Part shown: positions 1 to 7,758 of the stretch, in pieces
Layout of the letters: every line of letters begins with the position of its first letter
Position numbering within the stretch: position 1 is the stretch's first letter
Assembly (NCBI GenBank): GCA_945877045.1
Contig: CAMCQW010000060.1
Coordinates: forward strand, 1-9,294
Direction: 5' to 3'
DNA length: 9,294 nt
Source of the DNA: Chryseobacterium gleum
Lineage (GTDB): Bacteria > Bacteroidota > Bacteroidia > Flavobacteriales_D > Crocinitomicaceae
The notes under the pieces: generated by a model
The model's input: the letters and a program-made list of their open reading frames with translations, nothing else
Told to the model about the DNA's origin: nothing
The model's database searches: none
Position numbers and translations under genes: made by a program

Positions 1-2984
1 TAGCCTATTGTAAGGCTATACGAAGAAGTGCAGCCAAATGAAGATGTGGACACAAGTGTAACATCGTAACTCGAGCCATTTGCAGCGAATGTGTGCGTAG
101 GATTAAAAAGTGAAGAGGTGGTGTTATCGTCAAAATCCCAAGCATAGCTTGTGGCACCAGTCGACATATTAAAAAACTGAACCGTCGCATTGTCTTGGCT
201 GATTGTACTTGGATTGACAGAAAAAAGCGTAAATGGATTGTTTTCAATACAAATGTACTGTGCTGATGTAGTGCTAGAAGAGCAACCATTGAGTGTTGTG
301 GTGAGCGTTACATCATAACACCCAGGCTGGTTAAATACAAAACTTGGGTTACATCCGGTCAACGTTTGACCATTACTGAGCGTCCAACTGCAGCTATTCG
401 GATCTCCGTTTGATGTACTTGTAAAATTGACTGAAAGCGGCACACAACCCACTAAGGTGTCCGCAACAAAAGAGACAGAAGGCAACGGGTTTACGCTTAC
501 CAAAACGGTATCAGAAATCGAACAAGCATTTAAAGTATAGACGACCGTATAAGCTGTTGACGTTATTGGTGCTACGTTAATTGTAGCGGTAGTTACACTC
601 GTTGGAGTCCATAGGTATGTGCCGCCCGGAAGATCAACTATGGAGTTGAGGGTGCCGCTTGCACCTTCACAGATGGTGATTGGAACCACATCTATTGTAG
701 GAATTGGATTCACGAGCAGTTGTATGGAAACAGGATTGCTACTTGAACAATTTGAATCCAGAATAGAAGTGATTTGGTAAGTGCCAGGAACTTGACCTAA
801 TGTGTAAGGATTACTTGTTGTTGTTACCGGAGCTTGCACTTGCCCATTGATCATATAATTGAGCGTCCAAGGAGCTGTTCCGGTCAAATTAACCACTACC
901 GGATCTAACTGTTGACCTTGACAAAAATTACCTCCACCCGAAAGCGTTACACTTGGCGGAGGCAAATTGAGTATGGTAATTTGAATCGATGATGACGGGG
1001 AGGTGCACTGCCCAATTTGAATGGTTAATGTGATGGTTGAAGCTGAGGAAACAACAATACTGCTTGTGGTTTCGCCTGTGCTCCAAAGATTGCCAGCCGG
1101 ATAATTTGAACTTAAGGTGACGCTGGAACCCAAGCATAAAGTGGTAGGCCCAGTTGGAGTAATAATTGGCGCTGGTATTGACTGCACCGTAACAACAATC
1201 GTATCACTAACAGTTTGGCAACCATCAAAAACACCGACCCAATACGTCCCAGATTGAGTAATATTCAGGGAGCTATTTACGCTTTGATTATTCCAGAGGT
1301 AAGTCAGTGGTGCAGTGTTCGGTGTTACTGTTGGAGCAATAGTAAAACTGTTGGTAGGACCCAAACAAATGGTGGTATCGTTGGGCAACTGAACAGTTAA
1401 GTTAGAAGCAATGAATACTGGAATGATGGTATCTACCACTATACAACAAGTAAGCGGATTGAGTACGGATACAAATAACGTATCGTTATTGGTTGCTGTA
1501 ATTGTGTTTCCGACAGTTCCGTTTGACCAAACAAACGTAGGGTTGGCAATGGAGGAAGCACTTGCAGTAATGACAGAAAATGTGCAGGTAGAATTCTGAC
1601 TAAAACTGATAACCGTATTACAGGGCGAGACATAACTTAAGAGTGCAGGTGTAGGATTCAGACCAAATAAAACTTGATCAGGCGGAAGAACCGTGTTTAG
1701 CACATTGGAATAAGGAGGAAACGCTGTTACTGTTACATTTACCGGAGCTATTGTAAAACAACCAAGAGGGTCTAATAGGCTATCGTTGAGCACAAGTTGA
1801 ACGATGTCTCGGCTATTGGTATTTGTGGTAAAAAATGAACCGGGAATGTAATGTTTCGCGTTTTTGTAGTCACTCGCGCCAGTGGTAGTTAGCGGGCCAA
1901 TATTATGACCAATATTGCCTGTTCCAAAACTAATCAGTTTAGAGATTTCAGGGACTCCTTGTTTGTTGGTCTTAATGGCAAATATTTTAGAATTATTCAA
2001 ATTATAATTTGCAAATCCGTGAAAAACATAGCTATTGGCAATAACGCTTAGCCCTCTTCCCAATTCTGTAGAAACCGTTGCTACGTTGTATTCCTTACAC
2101 CAAGAAACATTTCCTAATAAATCAGTTTTGACCAGACTTACTTTAAAATCAGTACAAGTATTCGACATGCAGACATCATCGCCGTGTTGGAGAACAATGA
2201 GAGAATCGATGCCGTCGTATTCTATGCAAGCTCCATAAAAACGCGCAGCGGGTGTTGTTGCCGGATTGAATTCTAAGTATTTAGTTAAAAAAATATTTCC
2301 TTGATCGCTCACACCAATTAATAGGGTACGCATGTTGGTAGCGTTTGCGTTGACATAGGACCGGCCCGTAATAAACATTTTGCCATTGACCATTTCGGAT
2401 GCGGCGGTGAAATCGTCTAGGTAATCTATTCCGTAACCAGGAAAAGTGAGTCCGATGGAGGGTGTTTGCCAGATAGTTGAACCAGTTACGCTGGAGACAG
2501 CAATCACTTTTCCATTGTATCCGTTTGCGTTGTTTGTCTGAGAGCCACACGCAAAATATCTACCGTTCGCGTATTTCATCGCGGATAAATACGTTTTGCT
2601 CGTGGCCTCTGACCTTACCCAATAGATAGAACCCGTACTTGCATTTAATTTAAAGAGTAAGGCACCTTGAATGCTTGATCCGGTTTTTAGCCAACCGCAA
2701 CCAAATATGGTATCACCTATAATGTCTAGGCATGAAACATCGGAGGAAAATCCAACGGCAACGGTATTTAATTTTTGACTCCAAACGATGTTGTTGTTGA
2801 CATCTCTTTTGAAAATCCAAGGTTCGTTGTTATTCGTTGCGCCGAAGTATACGTTACCAGCATTGTCTGCGCATATCGAGAATGAATATTCATTTGCGGC
2901 TGCCGTACCTATAAGTGAAGTAGATTGTGCTTCTAGGTGAAAACAAATGAAAAGTATAAAAACAAAAACCAGTCTTTTTTTCAT
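1..2984 (-). CDS. Large secreted beta-propeller / Ig-like / PKD repeat protein, C-terminus cut by window edge
   Basis: An uninterrupted frame of 994 codons runs from ATG at 2984 and leaves the window without a stop, so the C-terminus is missing. Residues 1-20 form a signal peptide (MKKR, hydrophobic core, then HLEAQ before the likely cleavage). Residues about 25-400 carry a recurring blade-like motif, roughly hydrophobic-x-K-x-(4)-G-(N/S)-I-x-W, with the Trp at 68, 122, 172 and 295 and weaker copies near 232 and 346. This suggests a beta-propeller. Residues about 455-835 hold Ig-like repeats, four with a C-x-G motif (Cys540, 617, 688, 772). Two PKD-type domains follow: about 835-915 (GCVPLSVNF, Cys847) and 918 onward (YAWDFDD, Trp949). 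By family knowledge such proteins in Bacteroidota are cell-surface or secreted type IX cargo, with a sorting domain at the C-terminus; that would lie off the left edge and is inferred. The ligand or substrate is unknown; adhesin or matrix protein is a guess. Confidence 0.9.
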   Translation of the reverse strand, partial: MKKRLVFVFILFICFHLEAQSTSLIGTAAANEYSFSICADNAGNVYFGATNNNEPWIFKRDVNNNIVWSQKLNTVAVGFSSDVSCLDIIGDTIFGCGWLKTGSSIQGALLFKLNASTGSIYWVRSEATSKTYLSAMKYANGRYFACGSQTNNANGYNGKVIAVSSVTGSTIWQTPSIGLTFPGYGIDYLDDFTAASEMVNGKMFITGRSYVNANATNMRTLLIGVSDQGNIFLTKYLEFNPATTPAARFYGACIEYDGIDSLIVLQHGDDVCMSNTCTDFKVSLVKTDLLGNVSWCKEYNVATVSTELGRGLSVIANSYVFHGFANYNLNNSKIFAIKTNKQGVPEISKLISFGTGNIGHNIGPLTTTGASDYKNAKHYIPGSFFTTNTNSRDIVQLVLNDSLLDPLGCFTIAPVNVTVTAFPPYSNVLNTVLPPDQVLFGLNPTPALLSYVSPCNTVISFSQNSTCTFSVITASASSIANPTFVWSNGTVGNTITATNNDTLFVSVLNPLTCCIVVDTIIPVFIASNLTVQLPNDTTICLGPTNSFTIAPTVTPNTAPLTYLWNNQSVNSSLNITQSGTYWVGVFDGCQTVSDTIVVTVQSIPAPIITPTGPTTLCLGSSVTLSSNYPAGNLWSTGETTSSIVVSSASTITLTIQIGQCTSPSSSIQITILNLPPPSVTLSGGGNFCQGQQLDPVVVNLTGTAPWTLNYMINGQVQAPVTTTSNPYTLGQVPGTYQITSILDSNCSSSNPVSIQLLVNPIPTIDVVPITICEGASGTLNSIVDLPGGTYLWTPTSVTTATINVAPITSTAYTVVYTLNACSISDTVLVSVNPLPSVSFVADTLVGCVPLSVNFTSTSNGDPNSCSWTLSNGQTLTGCNPSFVFNQPGCYDVTLTTTLNGCSSSTTSAQYICIENNPFTLFSVNPSTISQDNATVQFFNMSTGATSYAWDFDDNTTSSLFNPTHTFAANGSSYDVTLVSTSSFGCTSSYSLTIG

Positions 2985-3016
2985 GTAATCTGATATAATT
3001 TAGCCGCTGAAGCCTA

Positions 3017-3024
3017 CAAATGTA
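3017..3024 (-). promoter_or_regulatory. Candidate -7 box (TACATTTG) for the large secreted protein gene
   Basis: The minus strand reads TACATTTG, matching the Bacteroidota -7 consensus TAnnTTTG, 32 bases before the ATG at 2984. Transcription would start near 3013, giving a leader of about 30 bases. I see no TTG -33 element at the usual 17-23 base spacing, so the box is weakly supported. It would let this gene be transcribed separately from kdtA upstream. Confidence 0.4.
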
Positions 3025-3029
3025 AATAT

Positions 3030-3045
3030 ATCCAATAAATTGGAT
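3030..3045. repeat. Perfect 7-bp inverted repeat in the gap after kdtA
   Basis: ATCCAAT-AA-ATTGGAT is a perfect palindrome with 7-base arms and a 2-base centre. It lies between the kdtA stop and the candidate -7 box, in the zone where -10 to -35 contacts would occur. The arms are AT-rich, the loop is very small and no T-tract follows directly, so it fits an operator-like site better than an intrinsic terminator. It could also be chance in AT-rich DNA. Confidence 0.4.
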
Positions 3046-3069
3046 TGAAAAGAAAAACGAAAGAGCGTA

Positions 3070-4311
3070 TTAAAAGGTAAAAATTGAATGCGTGCTAATC
3101 GAATGAGTAGCGCCAGCATTTTGTTCAATATACAAACTAGCGGACAAGCTTAAATCAGTAGTATTTTTTTGAATCGTATTAAGCACCTCTAAAAATTCAT
3201 TTGTGCTAGCTACTTTGAATGCAAAGCCGTCTAAAAGTGGCTGTTCGGTTTCTGGAAACTTGCTAACCTTAGGTCCAAAAATAACCGGCAGACCAAAAAC
3301 CAAGGGCTCAAGAATGTTATGCAATTTACCGGAAAATCCCCCGCCGATTACTGCAATATCGCCAAACCGATAAGCCAGTGATAAATGACCAATCGTGTCT
3401 AAAATTAAGACCTGTTGTTGCCTGTAATTGCTAAATGCTGTAAAGCGAATGGCTTTATCACCCATGCTAGCCATGAGTCGCGCACTATTTTCTTCTTTAA
3501 CATCGTGTGGTGCAACTATGATTTTTCGTGTGCAGCCACTTTCCAATAAAGCAAGTAACAAGCCCTCTTCTTCTCGCCAACTGCTACCAAAAATAATGGC
3601 TTTTTCACCTTCCAAAAAAGTACTAAAAATCTCATTTTCAAGAGATGCAAGGTTTGATTTTTCAATTATTCCAGCGCGATTTGCCAAAACGCGATCAAAT
3701 CGTGTGTCGCCAACACATGCTATCTGCTCTATTTGGATAGACTGCAGCAAGGTAAATGTTGACTTATTTTGAACAAAGAAATAATCAAACGATTGAAGTA
3801 GTTGACGGAAGAATCCCCCATAAAATTTAAAATAAACTTGATTCTTTCGAAGTAAAGTAGCTACTGAAAGTAACACAACTCCTTGTTTCTTAGCGGCAAA
3901 GATAACATTAGCCCAAAACTCATACTTAATAAATATCGCGTAAGTAGGTTGAAGTTTTTGAATAAAAATCGCCGCATTTTTGGGTGTATCGAGCGGCAAA
4001 TACACTGCGTAATCGACACAGTTTCTCCTCTTTTGATAATGATCCATGCCGGATGGCGAAAAAAAAGAGACAACGATCAAATAAGAGGGTTCACGCTCTT
4101 TTAAAGCAAACATGAGGTCTAATCCTTGATCAAATTCTCCTAATGAGGCACAATGAAACCAATAGATTTTTTGGTTTTTTGGAATGCTATCTAAGGATTC
4201 CTCCCAATTTCTTCGGCCATCAACCCACTTTTTTGCTTTTGGAGAAAAAACTGAATAAATCCGAATGAAAAAACCAATTACTAAAACAGAAAAATTATAC
4301 AACAAATTCAT
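3070..4311 (-). CDS. kdtA: 3-deoxy-D-manno-octulosonic acid (Kdo) transferase
   Basis: This is a GT30 glycosyltransferase (KdtA/WaaA) that moves Kdo from CMP-Kdo onto the lipid A precursor on the inner face of the inner membrane. The 413 residues are close to the usual family length. Residues 3-20 are hydrophobic, fitting the N-terminal membrane anchor. FHCASLGEF (52-60) carries Glu59, the family's proposed catalytic base. KYEFWANV (129-136) matches the conserved K-x-E-x-W block of the acceptor-binding domain. GDTRFDR (201-207) is the family G-D/N-T-R-F-D signature opening the C-terminal Rossmann domain. GGGFSGKLHNILEP (323-336) followed by PVIFGP is the CMP-Kdo binding block. The start lies one base after the stop of the upstream exported-protein gene and has no visible ribosome binding site, so it is probably translated by coupling. 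Whether it adds one or two Kdo residues cannot be read from the sequence. Confidence 0.96.
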   Translation of the reverse strand: MNLLYNFSVLVIGFFIRIYSVFSPKAKKWVDGRRNWEESLDSIPKNQKIYWFHCASLGEFDQGLDLMFALKEREPSYLIVVSFFSPSGMDHYQKRRNCVDYAVYLPLDTPKNAAIFIQKLQPTYAIFIKYEFWANVIFAAKKQGVVLLSVATLLRKNQVYFKFYGGFFRQLLQSFDYFFVQNKSTFTLLQSIQIEQIACVGDTRFDRVLANRAGIIEKSNLASLENEIFSTFLEGEKAIIFGSSWREEEGLLLALLESGCTRKIIVAPHDVKEENSARLMASMGDKAIRFTAFSNYRQQQVLILDTIGHLSLAYRFGDIAVIGGGFSGKLHNILEPLVFGLPVIFGPKVSKFPETEQPLLDGFAFKVASTNEFLEVLNTIQKNTTDLSLSASLYIEQNAGATHSISTHSIFTF

Positions 4312-4312
4312 C

Positions 4313-5077
4313 TTAATTATAATAAAAATCTTTTGGCTTACGCTTATAGATGGGGATAAACCAACCTAAGCGGAAACCAACTTGCAGATCTAAACGTAAA
4401 TCCGTTGAAACAGGAGTGGTGGGTTGATCAAAAAAGATGGTTCGTCTGTTTTTTGTAAACCCTTGTTGGGCATACAATCCACCATAAAAATTATAGAACC
4501 CACCATCTGCCATAAATGAATACCCAATAAATTGATGGATATTAATTCCCGTAGTTAGTCGGTCGTACCCTTTCTTGTAATCTAATTCCAACTGTGGGAT
4601 CACTTGATTCTGAGTTTCAATCCGCATGTGATGCAATAAAAAACCGGCGCCTCCATGAACGAAAATACCAGAATTTTTGTTGGAACCCCACACAGGCCAC
4701 AAACCTCCAATCGATAAATTGGTATTAAATCCGCGAGGCATCACCAACACAATTGCAATGTCGCCATTAATATCCGTGATGTTTCCTTGTGAATCAACCA
4801 AATGATCAAAAAGACCGGTCATTTTAACGTTGTTTCCAAACATAAAATTGGCATCCAAGCCCAGATACAATTGCTTCGCTGTTTTATATCCTGCCATAAC
4901 GCCAATATGATTTAAGTAACCATATCGATCGTTAAGGTCACCAGAAGGAAAATTTCCTCCATAATGAACCCCAATCCAAGGAGTCGCTATTGCGGAATCT
5001 TTCACATTGCGTTGGCCATGCAATACACCAAAACAAAGCACAACAATTAATATTAATAAAGTCTTAAACTGAATCAT
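4313..5077 (-). CDS. Exported protein, probable outer-membrane beta-barrel
   Basis: This is a 254-residue protein I cannot assign to a named family. Residues 1-22 are a clear signal peptide (MIQFKT, Leu/Ile/Val core, VLHGQ at the cleavage region), which also fixes the start, since the next Met lies far inside the mature protein. The mature part alternates aromatic and small residues in short strands (IGVHYGGNF, LYLGLDANFMFG, IFVHGGAGFLLHH, FYNFYGGLYAQQGF, LDLQVGFRLGWFIPIY) separated by charged or Asn/Asp/Gly turns. This is the look of a small 8- to 10-strand barrel of the OmpA/OMP_b-brl type. It opens the operon with kdtA one base downstream, so a role in the outer membrane or LPS is plausible but inferred. 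A periplasmic protein is the alternative. Confidence 0.85.
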   Translation of the reverse strand: MIQFKTLLILIVVLCFGVLHGQRNVKDSAIATPWIGVHYGGNFPSGDLNDRYGYLNHIGVMAGYKTAKQLYLGLDANFMFGNNVKMTGLFDHLVDSQGNITDINGDIAIVLVMPRGFNTNLSIGGLWPVWGSNKNSGIFVHGGAGFLLHHMRIETQNQVIPQLELDYKKGYDRLTTGINIHQFIGYSFMADGGFYNFYGGLYAQQGFTKNRRTIFFDQPTTPVSTDLRLDLQVGFRLGWFIPIYKRKPKDFYYN

Positions 5078-5081
5078 TGTC

Positions 5082-5089
5082 CAAAAGTA
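5082..5089 (-). promoter_or_regulatory. Candidate -7 box (TACTTTTG) for the barrel gene/kdtA operon
   Basis: The minus strand reads TACTTTTG, a match to TAnnTTTG, ending only four bases before the ATG at 5077. If used, transcription would begin at or next to the start codon and the mRNA would be leaderless or nearly so. No TTG -33 element is seen at the usual spacing, and poly-A/T sequence makes chance matches likely. Confidence 0.35.
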
Positions 5090-5275
5090 ATTTATTTTTT
5101 AGCTTTTTACGCTGATAAAATAGTAGACCTGTTTATTATGAACTGAATTTTTTAACTATTAATCCTTTAACTAAAATTAACAAATATTTCTATTCTAATT
5201 ATTTTATCCCTTTTCATCTGTTTTTGACCATTTAAATTATTGTTTGCGAACACCTATTATCTTACCTAAAACCCT

Positions 5276-5283
5276 TACTTTTG
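5276..5283 (+). promoter_or_regulatory. Candidate -7 box (TACTTTTG) for the nucleotide-sugar operon
   Basis: TACTTTTG matches the Bacteroidota TAnnTTTG -7 element and lies 25 bases before the ATG at 5309, which would give a leader of roughly 20 bases. The nearest TTTG upstream (5243-5246) is 29 bases away, too far for a standard -33 element, so only half of the promoter is supported. No Shine-Dalgarno sequence precedes the ATG, as is usual for this phylum. Confidence 0.45.
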
Positions 5284-5308
5284 ACTTAAATTTATTTCAA
5301 TTGTTGGT

Positions 5309-6442
5309 ATGAGAAAAATTCAAATGGTTGATTTGATAAGTCAATATGAAAAAATTAAGCCGGCCATTGATGAAGCGATTTTTTCGGTAATACAAAATGC
5401 CCAATTTATTAATGGACCAGAAGTAAGCGGTTTTCAAAACGAACTGCAGGATTATTTAGGAATTAAGCACGTAATTCCATGTGCCAATGGCACAGATGCC
5501 TTGCAAATTGCCATGATGAGCTTAGGATTAAAACCAGGTGATGAAATTATCACTCCGTCTTTTACCTATATTGCCACCACAGAAGTGATGGCACTGCTTG
5601 GACTAACACCCATTTTTGTTGATGTGGATCCAGAAACGTTTTGCATAGACCCATCCAAAATTGAAGCCGCAATCACCGAAAAAACCAAGGCGATTGTTCC
5701 AGTTCATCTGTATGGACAAGCTGCTGACATGAATCAAATAATGGCTATCGCAGAAAAGCACGAACTATTTGTAATAGAAGATAATGCACAAGCCATTGGG
5801 TCTGATTATCACTTAGATAATGGAGCCGTTGTAAAAACAGGAACCATTGGACATATTGGCTGCACATCATTTTTTCCTAGTAAAAACTTAGGCTGCTTCG
5901 GCGATGGGGGTGCAATGTGTACGAACGATGATGATCTAGCGGAAAAAATTAGAATGATTGCCAATCATGGCCAAAGTAAAAGATATTACCACGATACGGT
6001 TGGATGTAACTCACGTTTAGATAGCATTCAAGCAGCCGTATTGCGCATAAAACTTCGTCAATTAGACAATTATATCGATGCTCGAAGAGATGTGGCGGAT
6101 TACTATGACGGGGTTTTAGGAAGTATAAAAGGCGTGAGTATTCCGTTTCGTGCACATGATTCCAAGCATGTTTTTCATCAATACACTATTAAATTGGAGG
6201 GGATTGATCGCAATGGATTAAATGAATATTTAGCCTCCAAAGAAATTCCATCTATGATCTATTATCCGGTTCCGGCTCATCGCCAAAAAATGTTTGCCCA
6301 TTTTGGAAGTGATGCCACTAATTTACCGGTAACTGATGAACTAACATCCATAGTTATTTCGCTTCCCATTCATACGGAAATGCAAGATGAACAACTTGAA
6401 TTGATCACATCAGAAATCCATGAATACATTCAGAAAAAATGA
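5309..6442 (+). CDS. DegT/DnrJ/EryC1/StrS aminotransferase, WbpE/WlbC-like
   Basis: This is a PLP-dependent sugar aminotransferase of 377 residues, normal for the family. It transfers an amino group, usually from glutamate, onto a keto sugar nucleotide in the cytoplasm. Key blocks are visible: ANGTDAL (59-65) for PLP phosphate binding, VIEDNAQ (155-161) with Asp158 to hold the PLP ring nitrogen, and FFPSKNLGCFGDGG (188-201) with Lys192 as the Schiff-base lysine. GCNSRLDSIQAA is the conserved block further on. The FFPSKNLGC block and the N-terminal QMVDLISQY pattern resemble WbpE/WlbC, which make the 3-amino group of UDP-GlcNAc3NA. The WbpD-like acetyltransferase at the end of the operon supports that reading. 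A related 3- or 4-keto sugar substrate cannot be excluded. It is the first gene of the operon and overlaps the next by four bases (ATGA). Confidence 0.93.
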   Translation: MRKIQMVDLISQYEKIKPAIDEAIFSVIQNAQFINGPEVSGFQNELQDYLGIKHVIPCANGTDALQIAMMSLGLKPGDEIITPSFTYIATTEVMALLGLTPIFVDVDPETFCIDPSKIEAAITEKTKAIVPVHLYGQAADMNQIMAIAEKHELFVIEDNAQAIGSDYHLDNGAVVKTGTIGHIGCTSFFPSKNLGCFGDGGAMCTNDDDLAEKIRMIANHGQSKRYYHDTVGCNSRLDSIQAAVLRIKLRQLDNYIDARRDVADYYDGVLGSIKGVSIPFRAHDSKHVFHQYTIKLEGIDRNGLNEYLASKEIPSMIYYPVPAHRQKMFAHFGSDATNLPVTDELTSIVISLPIHTEMQDEQLELITSEIHEYIQKK

Positions 6443-7758
6443 AAATAGCTGTAATTGGAACTGGATATGTTGGACTGGTAACAGGGACTTGTTTCGCTGA
6501 AACAGGGAATATTGTTACTTGCATAGACATTGATGCTACAAAAATTGAACGCTTAAATAATGGCGAAGTAACTATTTACGAACCACAACTCGACACTTTT
6601 TTTCAGCGAAACCTACTCGCTAAACGACTATTTTTTACTACCTCCTTAGCCGAAGGGATAAAAGACGCCGAAGTTGTTTTCCTAGCCTTGCCTACCCCAC
6701 CTGGAGAAGATGGTTCAGCCGATCTTTCATACATTTTAAAATCCGCAGAAGAAGTAGCTAAATTAATACAAAATTATACCGTCATTGTTGATAAAAGTAC
6801 CGTTCCAGTTGGTACTGCAGATAAAGTAGATGATATAATTTCGAAAAATACTTCCTGTCCTTTTAGCATTGTTTCTAACCCTGAATTTTTGCGTGAAGGG
6901 TTTGCAATTAGTGATTTCATGAAACCCGACCGGGTAATTATTGGGACCAATGATGAAGCCGCAAGAAAAATAATGGAAAATCTATATAAACCGTTTGTTC
7001 GGCAAGGCAATCCAATTTATTTTATGGATGCAAGATCCGCTGAATTAACCAAGTATGCCGCCAATGCTTTTTTGGCGACAAAAATTACCTTTATGAATGA
7101 AATAGCTAATTATTGTGAAATAGTTGGCGCAAATGTAGACCAAGTTAGAATCGGTATTGGTTCTGATGATCGGATTGGAAAACGCTTTTTATTCCCCGGA
7201 ATTGGCTTTGGTGGCTCTTGTTTTCCCAAAGATGTTCAGGCCTTGGTTAAAGCAGGAAAAGATGATGAATTTGACTTTAATGTCTTACGCTCTGTTATGG
7301 AGGTGAATAACCGTCAAAAAACAGTCTTGTTTCCAAAAATAGTGAATTACTTCGGCGGGAATATAACAGGGAAAAACATTGCGGTTTGGGGCTTGGCATT
7401 TAAGCCTGACACCGATGATATCCGTGAAGCTCCCGCTCTTTATTTAATTGATAAATTAGTAGAATCAGGAGCTGTAATTACAGCCTTTGATCCGGAAGCA
7501 ATGGAGAATGTACAGCAACTAGTTGGAGATAAAATTAGTTATGCAGAAGATGAATACCAAGCGTTGAATAATGCAGACGCTCTAATAATCTGTACCGAAT
7601 GGAGCATATTTAGAAATCCGGATTTTAGTAGAATTAAAACTGAAATGAAGGGAAATGTGATTTTTGACGGCAGAAACTTATTCGACCTTGAAGATATGGA
7701 ATCCAAAGGTTTTTGTTATTTTAGCATAGGTCGTCAGACCATAAACGCGAAACAATGA
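6439..7758 (+). CDS. ugd: UDP-glucose 6-dehydrogenase
   Basis: This enzyme oxidises UDP-glucose to UDP-glucuronate with two NAD+ in the cytoplasm. All 439 residues of a normal-length enzyme are present. The N-terminal NAD-binding Rossmann motif is GTGYVGLVTG (7-16). Next come the conserved DKSTVPVGT, SNPEFLREG (Glu149) and KYAANAFLA (Lys205) blocks. The active site GFGGSCFPKD holds the nucleophile Cys261, and the C-terminal UDP-binding domain includes AVWGLAFKPDTDDIREAP. The GGSCFPKD form is typical of UDP-glucose dehydrogenases; WbpA/WecC-type UDP-GlcNAc/ManNAc dehydrogenases usually read more like GGHC, so UDP-glucose is the favoured substrate. Both ends overlap neighbours in ATGA, four bases each. 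The product is the direct substrate of the decarboxylase encoded next. Confidence 0.95.
   Translation: MKIAVIGTGYVGLVTGTCFAETGNIVTCIDIDATKIERLNNGEVTIYEPQLDTFFQRNLLAKRLFFTTSLAEGIKDAEVVFLALPTPPGEDGSADLSYILKSAEEVAKLIQNYTVIVDKSTVPVGTADKVDDIISKNTSCPFSIVSNPEFLREGFAISDFMKPDRVIIGTNDEAARKIMENLYKPFVRQGNPIYFMDARSAELTKYAANAFLATKITFMNEIANYCEIVGANVDQVRIGIGSDDRIGKRFLFPGIGFGGSCFPKDVQALVKAGKDDEFDFNVLRSVMEVNNRQKTVLFPKIVNYFGGNITGKNIAVWGLAFKPDTDDIREAPALYLIDKLVESGAVITAFDPEAMENVQQLVGDKISYAEDEYQALNNADALIICTEWSIFRNPDFSRIKTEMKGNVIFDGRNLFDLEDMESKGFCYFSIGRQTINAKQ

Larger units (their letters stand above)
5078..5308. other. Divergent AT-rich intergenic region
   Basis: These 231 bases separate two operons transcribed away from each other and must hold both promoters. 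Both sides carry the same nonamer TTACTTTTG, one copy in each orientation (minus strand at 5082-5090, plus strand at 5275-5283). I see no coding frame, RNA gene or convincing hairpin here. Confidence 0.7.

Noticed and set aside
1215..1599. Two short plus-strand frames
   Set aside because: They are opposite the Ig-like repeat region of the large secreted gene and lack coding character.
2281..2550. 89-codon minus-strand frame
   Set aside because: It is a shifted frame inside the large secreted protein, whose own frame continues through here without a stop and keeps its propeller-like motif.
1..2984. DNA-level tandem repeat array
   Set aside because: The repeats are visible only at protein level, with diverged units; I see no near-identical DNA copies.
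3030..3045. Palindrome as an intrinsic terminator for kdtA
   Set aside because: The stem is AT-rich with a 2-base loop and no immediate U-tract, so a stable terminator hairpin is unlikely.
3428..3772. 114-codon open frame on the plus strand
   Set aside because: It is antisense to the conserved kdtA gene and matches nothing recognisable.
6439..7758. Dehydrogenase as a WbpA-type UDP-GlcNAc 6-dehydrogenase
   Set aside because: The active-site block GFGGSCFPKD and the UXS gene directly after it favour UDP-glucose as substrate.
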